DNA of 64,000 bases from Pseudomonadota bacterium. Lineage in GTDB: Bacteria; Pseudomonadota; Gammaproteobacteria; Legionellales; Legionellaceae. The notes beneath the pieces are model-generated. The model worked only from the letters and a program-made list of their open reading frames with translations, ran no database searches and was not told the origin of the DNA. The DNA is taken from positions 145,888 through 209,887 of the forward strand of contig JAGVJN010000041.1 of the NCBI GenBank assembly GCA_020051095.1. Reading direction: 5' to 3'. This document shows positions 55,097-63,605 of this stretch, piece by piece (position 1 is the stretch's first letter; each line of letters opens with the position of its first letter). The translations under genes and the position numbers were made by a program.

Positions 55097-56782
55097 ATGC
55101 CATTAATCTACTTCAAAAATGGAACATTATATATTGAAGAAGATAAACCAATTTCTGAAGACACCCTTCCTTCACATTTACGTAAAAAATCTCGTCTCCC
55201 GTCAGATGAAACGCCTATCAATATCGACGTTTATAGCCAATGCAAACACTTTTTGACCCAAGAATGCAAGGATCCCGTGTTAGCAGTCAAAATCAATCGT
55301 TGGAAAAACCAATATTTATCCTTATTTCTTGGTCTAATTCTAAAAGAGCACCATTCTGAACTACGGGAATTAGATTTTAGCTCTTGTGCTTTAAGAGATT
55401 CAGACATTCCAGCTCTCATCTTACTCCTACGCGAATATCCAGGTATAGAAGTTATCAATCTTAACCACAATTATATTTCCAACGAAGGAGCCATCACGTT
55501 ATTGCATGCCATTTTGGAATTGGACTTGCATTGTGAATTTGACCTAAGCCATAACGATGTTGGACATAAAGTGAATCAATATATCCAATCCATCCTAGGC
55601 AATTTTAGTGATTCAACTATGGATCTATCAGAAAACCAAAACCCGGATGAAATTGAATTAGCAAAGGAAAAACTGACTGAGGATGAGCAGCTTGAAGCAT
55701 CGAAACTGGTATCCAGCTTGGCTAAAGAATTTACCCCTGGCGATTTTTTGTATGGTCTTCACAGTGGGCTTCCTCCCGATAAAGGAAGAAATCCCATATA
55801 TAATGCGCTATTAAAAACACTACCCCCTCATGACAGACATCAATTACTCATCATCAATCCCTTTTCCGATTGGGTCATCAACCGAAATGATTATGAAAAA
55901 GCAAGCAAACACGATTTTATCTTTTTTGATGAATTTAGAAAGGAAATATTGCCTTCCCTATATCCTCAAAAGCCAGAGCCGTTTGTCAGAGGTTGGTCTG
56001 AACATAAATTATTATGCAAGCTTGGCATACTATGGGCCAAAAAGAATCATAATAAAATTCATTATGTCTTAGATGACATTGATATGGCGTTATTTTCCGC
56101 CCCCAATCGCAATCGAGCGGATGTCTCTGTTACTGAGTCAGAACTCAAATTTATAGCAAGGTATTACGATAATTTAAAAGACTGTGTTCAATTTTGGCGG
56201 ACTAATTCTAAAACGGGAGTCCTTGAGAAAGCCGATGCACCCTGGATAAACCCAGAAACTAAAAAGTTTTGGGATAACTACCTAAAAGCTGAACATAGAA
56301 AGATGCGCTATTTTCCAAAAGGGGAGTTGCCAGAAAGCGCCTTTATTTCCAGTTTTGTTTCACGAAAATCATACAGCATGCAAGCATTTAAGGAAGCACT
56401 TAACCTCGCATTAAGTAGTGTCTTTCAAGGTGAAGAAGATAAAATCTTATTCGACCTTGTCAGTAATGCCTTACTTAAAATTGAAACGGCAGAAAAAAAG
56501 TACGATTTAGAATCCATCATTTTTTCGTTGTACGATGAATATTTTACAAACCATGCCAACCTCGACCACAAAAATAAGGTGCTCGAAACGGTCTTAAATG
56601 AGCTTGTTGTCAATGCCACCTTTAAGAAAAACGCACCCTCGGGGACCAATTTCTTTTATCGTGGTGTGATACAAGCAAACGTTTATGGGGATCGCGTATT
56701 AAACAATCAAGCCTTATTTGATATGGCCGATGAAATCCATTCTCAAAAAAGTGATGCAATAACTCAAACCAAGAAATTGTAG
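55097..56782 (+). CDS. Leucine-rich-repeat protein, candidate effector
   Basis: ATG 55097 (MPLIYFKNGT) was chosen because a TATAAT at 55061-55066 lies between it and the upstream TTG, so the longer form could not be translated from that promoter. The 561-residue protein has two to three leucine-rich repeats at about residues 88-165 ('LRELDFSSCALRDSDIPALI', 'IEVINLNHNYISNEGAITLL'), of the ribonuclease-inhibitor type. A long C-terminal region without bacterial counterparts follows, including 'KIHYVLDDIDMALFSAP' and 'VSVTESELKFIARYYDNL', which I recall as a pattern in other Legionella proteins (uncertain). No signal peptide. Probably a host-directed effector binding a protein through its repeats. 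Confidence 0.75.
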   Translation: MPLIYFKNGTLYIEEDKPISEDTLPSHLRKKSRLPSDETPINIDVYSQCKHFLTQECKDPVLAVKINRWKNQYLSLFLGLILKEHHSELRELDFSSCALRDSDIPALILLLREYPGIEVINLNHNYISNEGAITLLHAILELDLHCEFDLSHNDVGHKVNQYIQSILGNFSDSTMDLSENQNPDEIELAKEKLTEDEQLEASKLVSSLAKEFTPGDFLYGLHSGLPPDKGRNPIYNALLKTLPPHDRHQLLIINPFSDWVINRNDYEKASKHDFIFFDEFRKEILPSLYPQKPEPFVRGWSEHKLLCKLGILWAKKNHNKIHYVLDDIDMALFSAPNRNRADVSVTESELKFIARYYDNLKDCVQFWRTNSKTGVLEKADAPWINPETKKFWDNYLKAEHRKMRYFPKGELPESAFISSFVSRKSYSMQAFKEALNLALSSVFQGEEDKILFDLVSNALLKIETAEKKYDLESIIFSLYDEYFTNHANLDHKNKVLETVLNELVVNATFKKNAPSGTNFFYRGVIQANVYGDRVLNNQALFDMADEIHSQKSDAITQTKKL

Positions 56783-56911
56783 CTATTAGAAATAATTTAA
56801 TGCGGGGGCTTGGATCAATTAACTGACTGTATGAAAAATATTTTTTATTGCAGACAGGCAATATTAGGGAGCTGCATTTAGAAGCCCCACCCTAACATTT
56901 GTATATGTTCG

Positions 56912-57385
56912 TTATGGCGCTGCGGATGTTTCCTTTGGGATTGCCAAACTCATAAAAAGTGAGAGAAAAACCAAGATAGCACACACGATCATGGCATAAC
57001 TGAAGACTTTCATAATGGAATGCTCGTCCATGATGGAACCCGATATAGCGACGCCAAAGGAATTACCTAAAAAACCACAGGTAAATAATACTCCCATTGC
57101 AACGCCTGCTTTTTCCGGTTTGATCATTTGAAAACAATCCGTTGCAGTTGCTGGTATGAGAAATGCGGCCAAAACACCGGCAAGAAAGAGGGAGAATATA
57201 AGATAGGGAGCAAGTGTTAGCGCCTGTGTCCAAGCCATCATCCCGCAAGCAATGAGCATTAAAATGAGACCCGAAATCAAGGGCGGCTTATAAGTAGCTT
57301 GATCAATCCACTTACCAACAGGGGCAGAAACGATATTGATGGTTAGTGTCATGCTCAACATGACTATACCCGCAGTTACAATCTA
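56912..57385 (-). pseudogene. 3' fragment of an MFS transporter gene
   Basis: The frame encodes the last five to six membrane helices of a 12- or 14-helix MFS drug/solute transporter: 'INIVSAPVGKWIDQ' (helix 2/8-type loop), 'YLIFSLFLAGVLAAFLIPAT', 'AGVAMGVLFTCGFLGNSFGV' and the tail. Family members have about 400-500 residues; only about 155 remain. Just upstream the frame is closed by a stop and a palindrome at 57402-57431, where the 5' half should be. Confidence 0.75.
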
Positions 57386-57401
57386 TTAACTGAGTTTAGG
57401 G

Positions 57402-57431
57402 GCCCACATTTCGCCTGCAGCGAATGTGGGC
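57402..57431. repeat. Palindromic repeat at the MFS truncation point
   Basis: GCCCACATTTCGC and GCGAATGTGGGC form a 12-bp stem with one bulged base and a short loop (CTGCA). It lies 17 bp beyond the broken end of the MFS frame and 55 bp before the SDR gene. Confidence 0.55.
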
Positions 57432-57486
57432 TGGCTCTCGGGGCTGAGCAAATATAACGACATCTTGATAATTTAAGGAAACTGCC

Positions 57487-58227
57487 ATGAAAAACAATAA
57501 CAAAATAGCATTAGTGACTGGCGGTGCAAAACGTGTTGGACGAAGCATCGTCGAAAAACTTGCTGAAAATGGCTACGATGTTGTCATTAACCACCATGCA
57601 TCCGATACACAGGCACACGAATTGAAGCAACAGGTTGAAAAATGTGGCCGCCACTGCTTGGTTGTCAAAGCCGATATCCAATCACAACTGGCCGTTCAAG
57701 GCATGTTTGACCAAATAAAAACGCAATTCGGTCGACTTGATTTGCTGGTCAACAGTGCCTCACTCTATGAAAGTCATTCATTTCCCTGCGATGACTTTCA
57801 ACCGTTCCATGATTCCTTAGGAGTTGCTGTTTGGGGAAGTCTTTATTGTGCAAATGAAGCGGCAAAAATCATGCTTGCGCAAGAAAGCGGACTCATTATA
57901 AATATTATTGATTTATTTGCCTTTTACCCTTGTAAAAATAGGATGTTTCATGGCGTTTCAAAAGCTGCTCTGGCCAGTTTAACCCAATATCTAGCCCTAG
58001 AGCTTGCCCCCTTTGTACGCGTTAATGCCATAGCCCCAGGCCCTGTTTTACCGCCAGAAGAATACTCGTTAGATATGCAAATGAAGTCTGCCGAACGAAC
58101 TTTACTGAAACGATGGGGACAACCAGATGACGTTGCCAAAGCGGTTTTGTATCTGGCCGATGCAGATTATATGACAGGAGATATTATGTTTGTTGATGGA
58201 GGCAGCCACATTATTAATGGGAAATAG
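57487..58227 (+). CDS. SDR oxidoreductase, pteridine-reductase-like, with altered catalytic Tyr
   Basis: A 246-residue short-chain dehydrogenase. 'VTGGAKRVGRSI' (9-20) is the NADP loop with the Arg typical of pteridine reductases (FolM/PTR1), followed by 'LLVNSASLYE' and 'APFVRVNAIAPGPVLPP', as in that group. In the active-site helix the usual YxxSK is 'HGVSK' (about residue 156-160), so the catalytic Tyr is replaced by His; the earlier Ser position is Asp, as in FolM. Reduced or changed activity is possible. AAGGAA lies before ATG 57487. Confidence 0.8.
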   Translation: MKNNNKIALVTGGAKRVGRSIVEKLAENGYDVVINHHASDTQAHELKQQVEKCGRHCLVVKADIQSQLAVQGMFDQIKTQFGRLDLLVNSASLYESHSFPCDDFQPFHDSLGVAVWGSLYCANEAAKIMLAQESGLIINIIDLFAFYPCKNRMFHGVSKAALASLTQYLALELAPFVRVNAIAPGPVLPPEEYSLDMQMKSAERTLLKRWGQPDDVAKAVLYLADADYMTGDIMFVDGGSHIINGK

Positions 58228-58268
58228 TCGCATATAACAGGCTATCTCGATTTGCAGACAAGCCGTTT

Positions 58269-58448
58269 TTATGACGAGAAATTAAAATTAGTCGCTGATT
58301 GAGAGAACTGGGTGTCTAATTCAACTAACGCATCTAACTTATCCTGCACATCAACTTTAATATTCTGATGGTCTTTGGTTCCTGTCGGGTATATTGTTTT
58401 TAAATCGCCAAGGGTTAAATAGGATGGGCTGTAAATCTCGGTTATTGC
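58269..58448 (-). pseudogene. Open in-frame extension behind the GIY-YIG stop, possible gene remnant
   Basis: Directly after the TGA that ends the GIY-YIG gene the same frame stays open for 59 codons to a TAA at 58269. The text looks coding: 'EIYSPSYLTLGDLKTIYPTG' then 'TKDHQNIKVDVQDKLDALVE' and 'LDTQFSQSATNFNFSS'. There is no start codon with a ribosome-binding site. It could be the 3' end of a lost gene joined here by deletion, or chance. Confidence 0.3.
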
Positions 58449-58745
58449 TCAGTCACCCGCCACTCGCATGCTAATAATAAGTTCCGAGTTTGGATTTTGT
58501 ATCAATGCTTCCTTTTGCGCTTTAGATAGTGTTTTAATGTAACGCTCAATACGCATAGCATCCGCTTTAGTTCCTTTAATTTCCCAGTATTGCGCGATAG
58601 AAAGGGGTTTGAAACTTCGAGTATATTTACTTCCTTTTCCAGCAAGGTGATCTTGATAGCGTTTTTCAAGATTATCGGTATAGCCTGTGTAATAGCTTTG
58701 ATTGCTGCATTGTAAAATATAAATCCAATAGGTTTTTTCAGACAT
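58449..58745 (-). CDS. GIY-YIG nuclease-family protein (UPF0213)
   Basis: A 98-residue protein with the full small GIY-YIG domain: 'YWIYILQCSNQSYYTGYTDN' (GIY and YIG strands as YIL and YTG), 'LEKRYQDHLAGKGSKYTRSF' (catalytic Arg region) and 'EIKGTKADAMRIERYIKTLS' (metal-binding Glu). Members of this family cut DNA or are suspected to act in repair. The length matches the family. Confidence 0.88.
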   Translation of the reverse strand: MSEKTYWIYILQCSNQSYYTGYTDNLEKRYQDHLAGKGSKYTRSFKPLSIAQYWEIKGTKADAMRIERYIKTLSKAQKEALIQNPNSELIISMRVAGD

Positions 58746-58903
58746 GGCAACTAACAGATATTTAGGATAGATTGACTATAACGAGTTACGATTAATGAAT
58801 CAAATTCTGAGGAATTAAATGATTTACCCTCTTGAATTCTTAGGAGAAAAAAATATATACACCTTAATAGCATTATTTTGCTGAAATTTCAGATAAAATA
58901 CTG

Positions 58904-58909
58904 TATAAT
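58904..58909 (+). promoter_or_regulatory. -10 element of the EF-G gene
   Basis: TATAAT lies 40 bases before ATG 58950, with TTGCTG at 58879-58884 as a -35 candidate (19-base spacer). It lies inside the longer possible reading frame, which supports the start at 58950. Confidence 0.5.
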
Positions 58910-58949
58910 ACGCGACAAATTTTTATTCATTTTAACATATAAGAGCGCT

Positions 58950-61040
58950 ATGACTGACTTAAATCTTTATAGAAACATTGGTATCTTCGCCCACGTAGAT
59001 GCAGGAAAAACAACGACTACCGAACGTATTCTTAAGCTGACGGGTAAAATCCACAAAATTGGTGAGGTTCACGATGGTGAATCAACGACCGATTTCATGG
59101 TACAGGAAGCAGAACGCGGTATTACCATCCAATCGGCAGCGGTTACTTGCTACTGGAAAGGTAATCGTTTCAACATTATCGATACCCCCGGACACGTCGA
59201 CTTCACGGTTGAAGTATACCGTTCACTCAAGGTACTCGATGGTGGAATTGGGGTATTCTGTGGTTCCGGCGGTGTTGAGCCTCAATCTGAGACTAACTGG
59301 CGTTATGCGAACAATTCAAAAGTATCTCGCTTGATTTTCGTAAACAAACTCGACCGTATCGGTGCGAATTTCTTGAAAGTGACTGAGCAGATTAAAAAGG
59401 TATTGGGTGCAAAACCATTAATTATGACCTTACCTATTGGATTTGAAGACAGCTTTGTTGGGGTTGTCGACCTACTCACTCGTCAAGCGTATGTTTGGGA
59501 TGAAACTGGCTTGCCAGAAAATTTCAATATTACTGACGTACCCGCAGACATGCATGACGACGTTGAAACCTATCGTGCTCAATTGATTGAGACTGCGCTT
59601 GAGATGGATGATGAATTGCTAATGGGTTATTTAGAAGGAGAAGAGCCTTCAATAGAAGAAATTAAGCGTTGTATTCGTAAAGGTACGCTTGAATTAACCT
59701 TCTTCCCAACCTACTGTGGTTCGGCCTTCAAAAATAAAGGGATGCAGCTCTTATTGGATGCGGTCGTTGACTATTTACCTGCTCCTCATGAAGTAAACCC
59801 ACAACCTTTAACCAATGAAGAAGGTGAGCCAACAGGCAAGTTTGCTCTTGTATCGCCTGATGAGCCATTCCGTGCGTTAGCATTCAAAATTATGGATGAC
59901 CGTTTTGGTGCGCTTACGTTCATCCGTATCTACTCAGGAAGACTGAATAAAGGAGATACCATCCTTAACTCATTCACGGGTAAAACAGAGCGTGTCGGCC
60001 GCATGGTTGAGATGCAGGCGGATGAGCGTAATGAATTACAAAGTGCTGAGGCGGGTGACATTCTTGCCATCGTTGGCATGAAAAACGTTCGAACCGGTCA
60101 CACGCTTTGCGATCCTAATAATGAATGTACGCTGGAAGCAATGGTCTTCCCTGAGCCAGTAATCTCTATCGCCGTTGCGCCAAAAGATAAAGGCGCTACC
60201 GAGAAGATGGCGATCGCGATTGGTAAGATGGTTGCCGAAGACCCAACGTTTAGGGTTGAAACGGATGAAGATTCGGGTGAAACCATTCTTCGTGGTATGG
60301 GTGAATTGCACCTAGATATTAAAATAGACATTCTGAAACGCACCTACGGCGTTGAATTAATCGTAGGTCAACCTCAGGTTGCTTACCGCGAAACCATTAC
60401 CAAATCGGTTCAAGACAGCTATACCCACAAAAAGCAATCAGGTGGGGCAGGTCAATACGGTAAGATTGATTACACGATTCAACCTGGTGAGCCAAATTCC
60501 GGATTCACCTTCAAGACATCCGTTGTCGGTGGAAACGTTCCTAAGGAATTCTTCCCTGCAATCGAGAAAGGCTTCCGTTCAATGATGGATACCGGTACCT
60601 TGGCAGGTTTCCCTGTGCTAGATGTTCTCATTGACCTCACCGATGGTGCCTATCATGCTGTTGACTCATCTGCTATTGCGTTCGAAATTGCAGCAAAAGG
60701 CGCTTTTCGACAGTCAATACCAAAAGCTGGGCCACAATTGCTTGAACCCATCATGAAAGTCGATGTTTACAGTACAGAAGAAGATGTCGGTAACGTTATC
60801 GGTGATTTGAACCGCCGTCGTGGCATGATTTCTGGCCAAGAACCCAGTGCATCAGGCATTCGCATTAAAGCGGAAGTTCCTCTTTCAGAAATGTTTGGAT
60901 ACATCAGTACACTGCGAACGCTTACTTCTGGCCGTGGTCAATTCTCAATGGAATTCTCTCATTACGCTGCCTGCCCAAACAGTGTAGCTGAAGCAGTCAT
61001 TGCCAAAGAAAAAGAAAAGAAAGCCGCCGCAGTCAAATAA
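58950..61040 (+). CDS. fusA: Elongation factor G, FusA2-type paralogue
   Basis: A 696-residue translational GTPase that moves tRNA and mRNA on the ribosome. Start at 58950 ([13 protein letters not shown]) because a -10 box lies in the longer frame and EF-G begins this way. GTPase motifs: '[12 protein letters not shown]' (14-25), 'RGITIQSAA' (switch I), 'DTPGHVDF' (G3), 'NKLD' (G4). Domain IV is present ('[13 protein letters not shown]'). The detailed text ('[15 protein letters not shown]', 'VNKLDR', '[18 protein letters not shown]') is that of the second EF-G form of gammaproteobacteria. It is monocistronic, away from rpsL, rpsG and tuf, so the main EF-G probably lies elsewhere in the str operon. 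A terminator follows. Confidence 0.93.
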   Translation: MTDLNLYRNIGIFAHVDAGKTTTTERILKLTGKIHKIGEVHDGESTTDFMVQEAERGITIQSAAVTCYWKGNRFNIIDTPGHVDFTVEVYRSLKVLDGGIGVFCGSGGVEPQSETNWRYANNSKVSRLIFVNKLDRIGANFLKVTEQIKKVLGAKPLIMTLPIGFEDSFVGVVDLLTRQAYVWDETGLPENFNITDVPADMHDDVETYRAQLIETALEMDDELLMGYLEGEEPSIEEIKRCIRKGTLELTFFPTYCGSAFKNKGMQLLLDAVVDYLPAPHEVNPQPLTNEEGEPTGKFALVSPDEPFRALAFKIMDDRFGALTFIRIYSGRLNKGDTILNSFTGKTERVGRMVEMQADERNELQSAEAGDILAIVGMKNVRTGHTLCDPNNECTLEAMVFPEPVISIAVAPKDKGATEKMAIAIGKMVAEDPTFRVETDEDSGETILRGMGELHLDIKIDILKRTYGVELIVGQPQVAYRETITKSVQDSYTHKKQSGGAGQYGKIDYTIQPGEPNSGFTFKTSVVGGNVPKEFFPAIEKGFRSMMDTGTLAGFPVLDVLIDLTDGAYHAVDSSAIAFEIAAKGAFRQSIPKAGPQLLEPIMKVDVYSTEEDVGNVIGDLNRRRGMISGQEPSASGIRIKAEVPLSEMFGYISTLRTLTSGRGQFSMEFSHYAACPNSVAEAVIAKEKEKKAAAVK

Positions 61041-61056
61041 GTAACTTTTTCGACAG

Positions 61057-61100
61057 CTCTCTCAATGGAATCCTAAAGTGTCCATTGAGAGAGTTATAAC
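61057..61100 (+). terminator. Hairpin terminator after EF-G
   Basis: CTCTCTCAATGGA and TCCATTGAGAGAG form a perfect 13-bp stem with an 11-base loop, followed by TTATAACCTT. The T-run is weak, but the stem and position fit termination of the EF-G transcript. Confidence 0.65.
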
Positions 61101-61182
61101 CTTACGTTTGGAACGGTACTAACAAGCGGACTTGGGATAAAAGAAAATCAACTATACAAATTACTAGGCCTACTTACTTATT

Positions 61183-62775
61183 TTATATCGATAATTCTCC
61201 TATCATCCTTATAGCGTCCTCATTTTCATCATATCTATTTTTATTCAAATTTTTCTGGCCTAACAAAAACACATATAAGACGCTAAATCCAAGAATAAAT
61301 AAAATACCTTGCAACCAATCTGCCAGCAAATGATGATGGCTTATATAGCCAATGACTAAGGCATAGGCCATATAAGCAAATAAAGTCCAGGATGATCCAA
61401 AGGAACGATAGAAATTTCTTAGCTGTTTCCCATAAAAACTCAAGATGTAAAATATAAAAAAAACAAGATGCATGATTAACGCTAAAGCCAGCGCCTCAAT
61501 AGTTGCTTGGATTAATAGATAGGACATCGCCATATAAACAATAAAACTTAAGCTCAATCCAAAAATGACCCGGAAGGGTCTCTCTTCATTTGGTTTAGTT
61601 GTTCGCAATTTAACAAATGATAGGGGAATAGCCACACAAGAGATTACCTGGAAAACGGAAACAACAATCATGATGGTTTGCCAGTTTTTAAAAAATACGA
61701 CCATTGTGCAACAGACCAACGTTGTAAATATTAAGGCGCGCCGTGATAGTTGATACTGGGGGTGATTTTTGTCGAAATAAACAGGCATTTGTTTATCCTT
61801 TGCCATCCCTTTCAGTGTTCTGGCACAAGACCCCATATATAAAATACCGGTCCCTGAAGGGCTAATAATCGAATCAAAATAAAGCACATAAGCCCACAAA
61901 GACAAGATGTTGATATTTAAAAGAATCAATAACTGTGCTAAAGGCGAGGTAAAATTGATATGATTCCAACCGTTTGCAATCATTTCGGTTGGTATTGAGG
62001 CAATGAATGCCATCTGGAGGAGTAAATAGATGATCAAACATATTAAAACAGAAGCTGTCAGGGCAATCGGTATATTTCTTCGCGGCCTTTCTAATTCGGA
62101 GCTAAACATGGCTACCATGGAAAATCCATAGAAAGCATAAAAAATACCACAAACAATGACCCCACTAAATACACGTCCATACCCATAAGGCGCAACCCCT
62201 TGTGAGGTAAAATTACTCGTATTAAAGGAAATTGACATTAATAAGACAGCGGTCAGTAATGGAATGACGATCTTTAAAATAGCAATGATGTTACTGGCCT
62301 TGGCCATGCTTTTAATACCCCAAAAATTTAATAAGGTATACACGATAACCAAAACAATAACTAACCCCGTTCCTAATGCTGTGTGTTGATGGTGGTGAAA
62401 AAAATAGGGGGTCAAATGGGGGATCGCCGTACTTAAGTATTGAATGGTTGCTGATGCCTCTGCTGGAACGACGATCACCATCCCCAACCAACTCGAAATA
62501 GCAATGACAAAGCCAAAATCATTGTTATTGTGACTAATGGTCAGTAAGCGCGCAAATAATGCATTTTGTTTTAACATGCTAGCAATTTCAGCCAATAACA
62601 GGGCTAATATCATGGCTAAAGCCGCGCCGACTAACCAGGAAAGGTAGGAAGCCGGACCGACATATTTTGCTGCATAATAGGCCGCAAAAAGCCAACCACT
62701 TCCAATCATACATCCTACACCAATGCCTATGGCCGTAAATAACCCTGGCTTTGATTTCAGCTCATCATCAATCAA
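61183..62775 (-). CDS. APC-superfamily amino-acid permease
   Basis: A 530-residue integral membrane protein with 12 or more helices. 'IGVGCMIGSGWLFAAYYAAK' (helix 1 with the GSG break), 'YAFYGFSMVAMFSSELERPR' (helix 6 and its Glu/Arg loop) and 'RNIPIALTASVLICLI' are family hallmarks. The start is a TTG at 62775 with AAGGATGA six bases upstream; no in-frame ATG near it would keep helix 1. Relatives move glutamate, arginine or other amino acids; the substrate is undetermined. Confidence 0.83.
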   Translation of the reverse strand: MIDDELKSKPGLFTAIGIGVGCMIGSGWLFAAYYAAKYVGPASYLSWLVGAALAMILALLLAEIASMLKQNALFARLLTISHNNNDFGFVIAISSWLGMVIVVPAEASATIQYLSTAIPHLTPYFFHHHQHTALGTGLVIVLVIVYTLLNFWGIKSMAKASNIIAILKIVIPLLTAVLLMSISFNTSNFTSQGVAPYGYGRVFSGVIVCGIFYAFYGFSMVAMFSSELERPRRNIPIALTASVLICLIIYLLLQMAFIASIPTEMIANGWNHINFTSPLAQLLILLNINILSLWAYVLYFDSIISPSGTGILYMGSCARTLKGMAKDKQMPVYFDKNHPQYQLSRRALIFTTLVCCTMVVFFKNWQTIMIVVSVFQVISCVAIPLSFVKLRTTKPNEERPFRVIFGLSLSFIVYMAMSYLLIQATIEALALALIMHLVFFIFYILSFYGKQLRNFYRSFGSSWTLFAYMAYALVIGYISHHHLLADWLQGILFILGFSVLYVFLLGQKNLNKNRYDENEDAIRMIGELSI

Positions 62776-62965
62776 AATTCATCCTTGAAATACTTAGACT
62801 TCTTTCATCATACTGCAAAATGACTCCATGATGAATAATCATCTGGAACGTCTGGACTACACAATTTAGCAAGCGTAGGTTGGGCCCTGAGGAATCGACC
62901 TACGCTTGCTAAACACTACTTTTATGCCTGATTAAGACAAATCGCATTGATTCAAAAAAGTTTAA

Positions 62966-63193
62966 TTATTTTAAACTTTCACCCCTGAAAGATGTGGAGC
63001 TTTGAGTCAATTCAAAAGTAAGCACAGGGCTAGAACTATCATAATGTTCGTCAAATTTAAGGATAGACTTTAGATTAAATTCTCCAGGTTTTCCGATGAT
63101 AGACAAACTTGGGTATTCAAAAGTCTCCCACGTCTCAGGCTCTTCAGCAATGTTGCTTTTAAAGACAAATTCACCAGGAGTTATAACTTCCAA
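62966..63193 (-). CDS. Short hypothetical reading frame, possibly a remnant
   Basis: A 75-codon frame from TTG 63193, with no good ribosome-binding site. The text is polar and coding-like ('SNIAEEPETWETFEYPSLSI', 'PGEFNLKSILKFDEHYDSSS'), and the two 'PGEF' steps (7-10, 36-39) suggest a short internal repeat of about 30 residues. It may be the 3' part of a larger lost gene, since the frame stays open for several codons upstream of the TTG. Confidence 0.35.
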   Translation of the reverse strand: MEVITPGEFVFKSNIAEEPETWETFEYPSLSIIGKPGEFNLKSILKFDEHYDSSSPVLTFELTQSSTSFRGESLK

Positions 63194-63289
63194 TAATAAA
63201 TTTTGAGGACATCGACAGACTATAAGAATTTAACTGAACCCCAAGAGTTGGCGGCTCTGATAAAATAAAAATTCCCGTTAAAATGCTAG

Positions 63290-63433
63290 GCAGATCCAGT
63301 GGTCATTGAAAAATGTTTAGGCCCTAAAATGCCTAAGATCATGGCAACCTACAACAAAAACGAAATGCTACCTCAAAGACAAGAGGCATTGGAAAAATGG
63401 AGCACATATATTGATAGTCTGACCAAACCATAG
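63290..63433 (+). pseudogene. C-terminal remnant of a tyrosine-recombinase integrase
   Basis: The frame reads 'ADPVVIEKCLGPKMPKIMAT' then 'YNKNEMLPQRQEALEKWSTY' and 'IDSLTKP', the end of P4-type integrases: LGH (here LGP) box, then the catalytic Tyr in 'ATYNK', then the 'RQALE.W' tail. The active-site His is Pro and the first 300-350 residues are missing; a stop precedes the fragment. It marks an old genomic island or prophage. Confidence 0.75.
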
Positions 63434-63450
63434 TCCTTTTCTGCTGATAT

Positions 63451-63468
63451 CCCAAGAGATATCTTACA
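63451..63468 (+). promoter_or_regulatory. Putative LetA/GacA upstream activating site
   Basis: CCCAAG-AGATAT-CTTACA fits the GacA palindrome TGTAAG-N6-CTTACA with a perfect right half and three of six bases on the left. It also matches nine of twelve defined bases of the Legionella LetA consensus TNAGAAATTTCTNA. It lies about 60 bases before the likely start of the GGA-rich RNA below. Confidence 0.5.
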
Positions 63469-63524
63469 AAACATAGAGCAACCAACTTAATGATCTTCTT
63501 TTAAATTGTGTTAGGATTAGATTG

Positions 63525-63605
63525 AGAGGACAAACAAGGATTGTTGATAGGAATCAACAAAGGTATCAAGGAAGATACCAGGTCACAAGGATGTGACTAA
63601 GACCT
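63525..63605 (+). ncRNA. Putative CsrA-titrating small RNA (RsmY/RsmZ/CsrB-like)
   Basis: Three perfect hairpins stand side by side, each showing GGA in its loop: TTGTTGAT-AGGA-ATCAACAA (63541-63560), GGTATC-AAGGAA-GATACC (63562-63579) and GTCACA-AGGA-TGTGAC (63582-63597). Two more unpaired GGA motifs precede them. GGA in hairpin loops is the CsrA/RsmA binding signal, and arrays of them define RNAs that soak up CsrA. The -10 candidates TAGGAT/TAGATT at 63512-63523 and the LetA-like site support a promoter here. The 3' end is uncertain: an outer AGGTC/GACCT pairing ends near 63605 with a short CTCTTTC, and no strong terminator is seen. No protein is encoded. Confidence 0.68.

Noticed and set aside
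58878..58949. Longer N-terminus of EF-G
   Set aside because: The extra 24 codons span the promoter -10 box and do not resemble the EF-G start.
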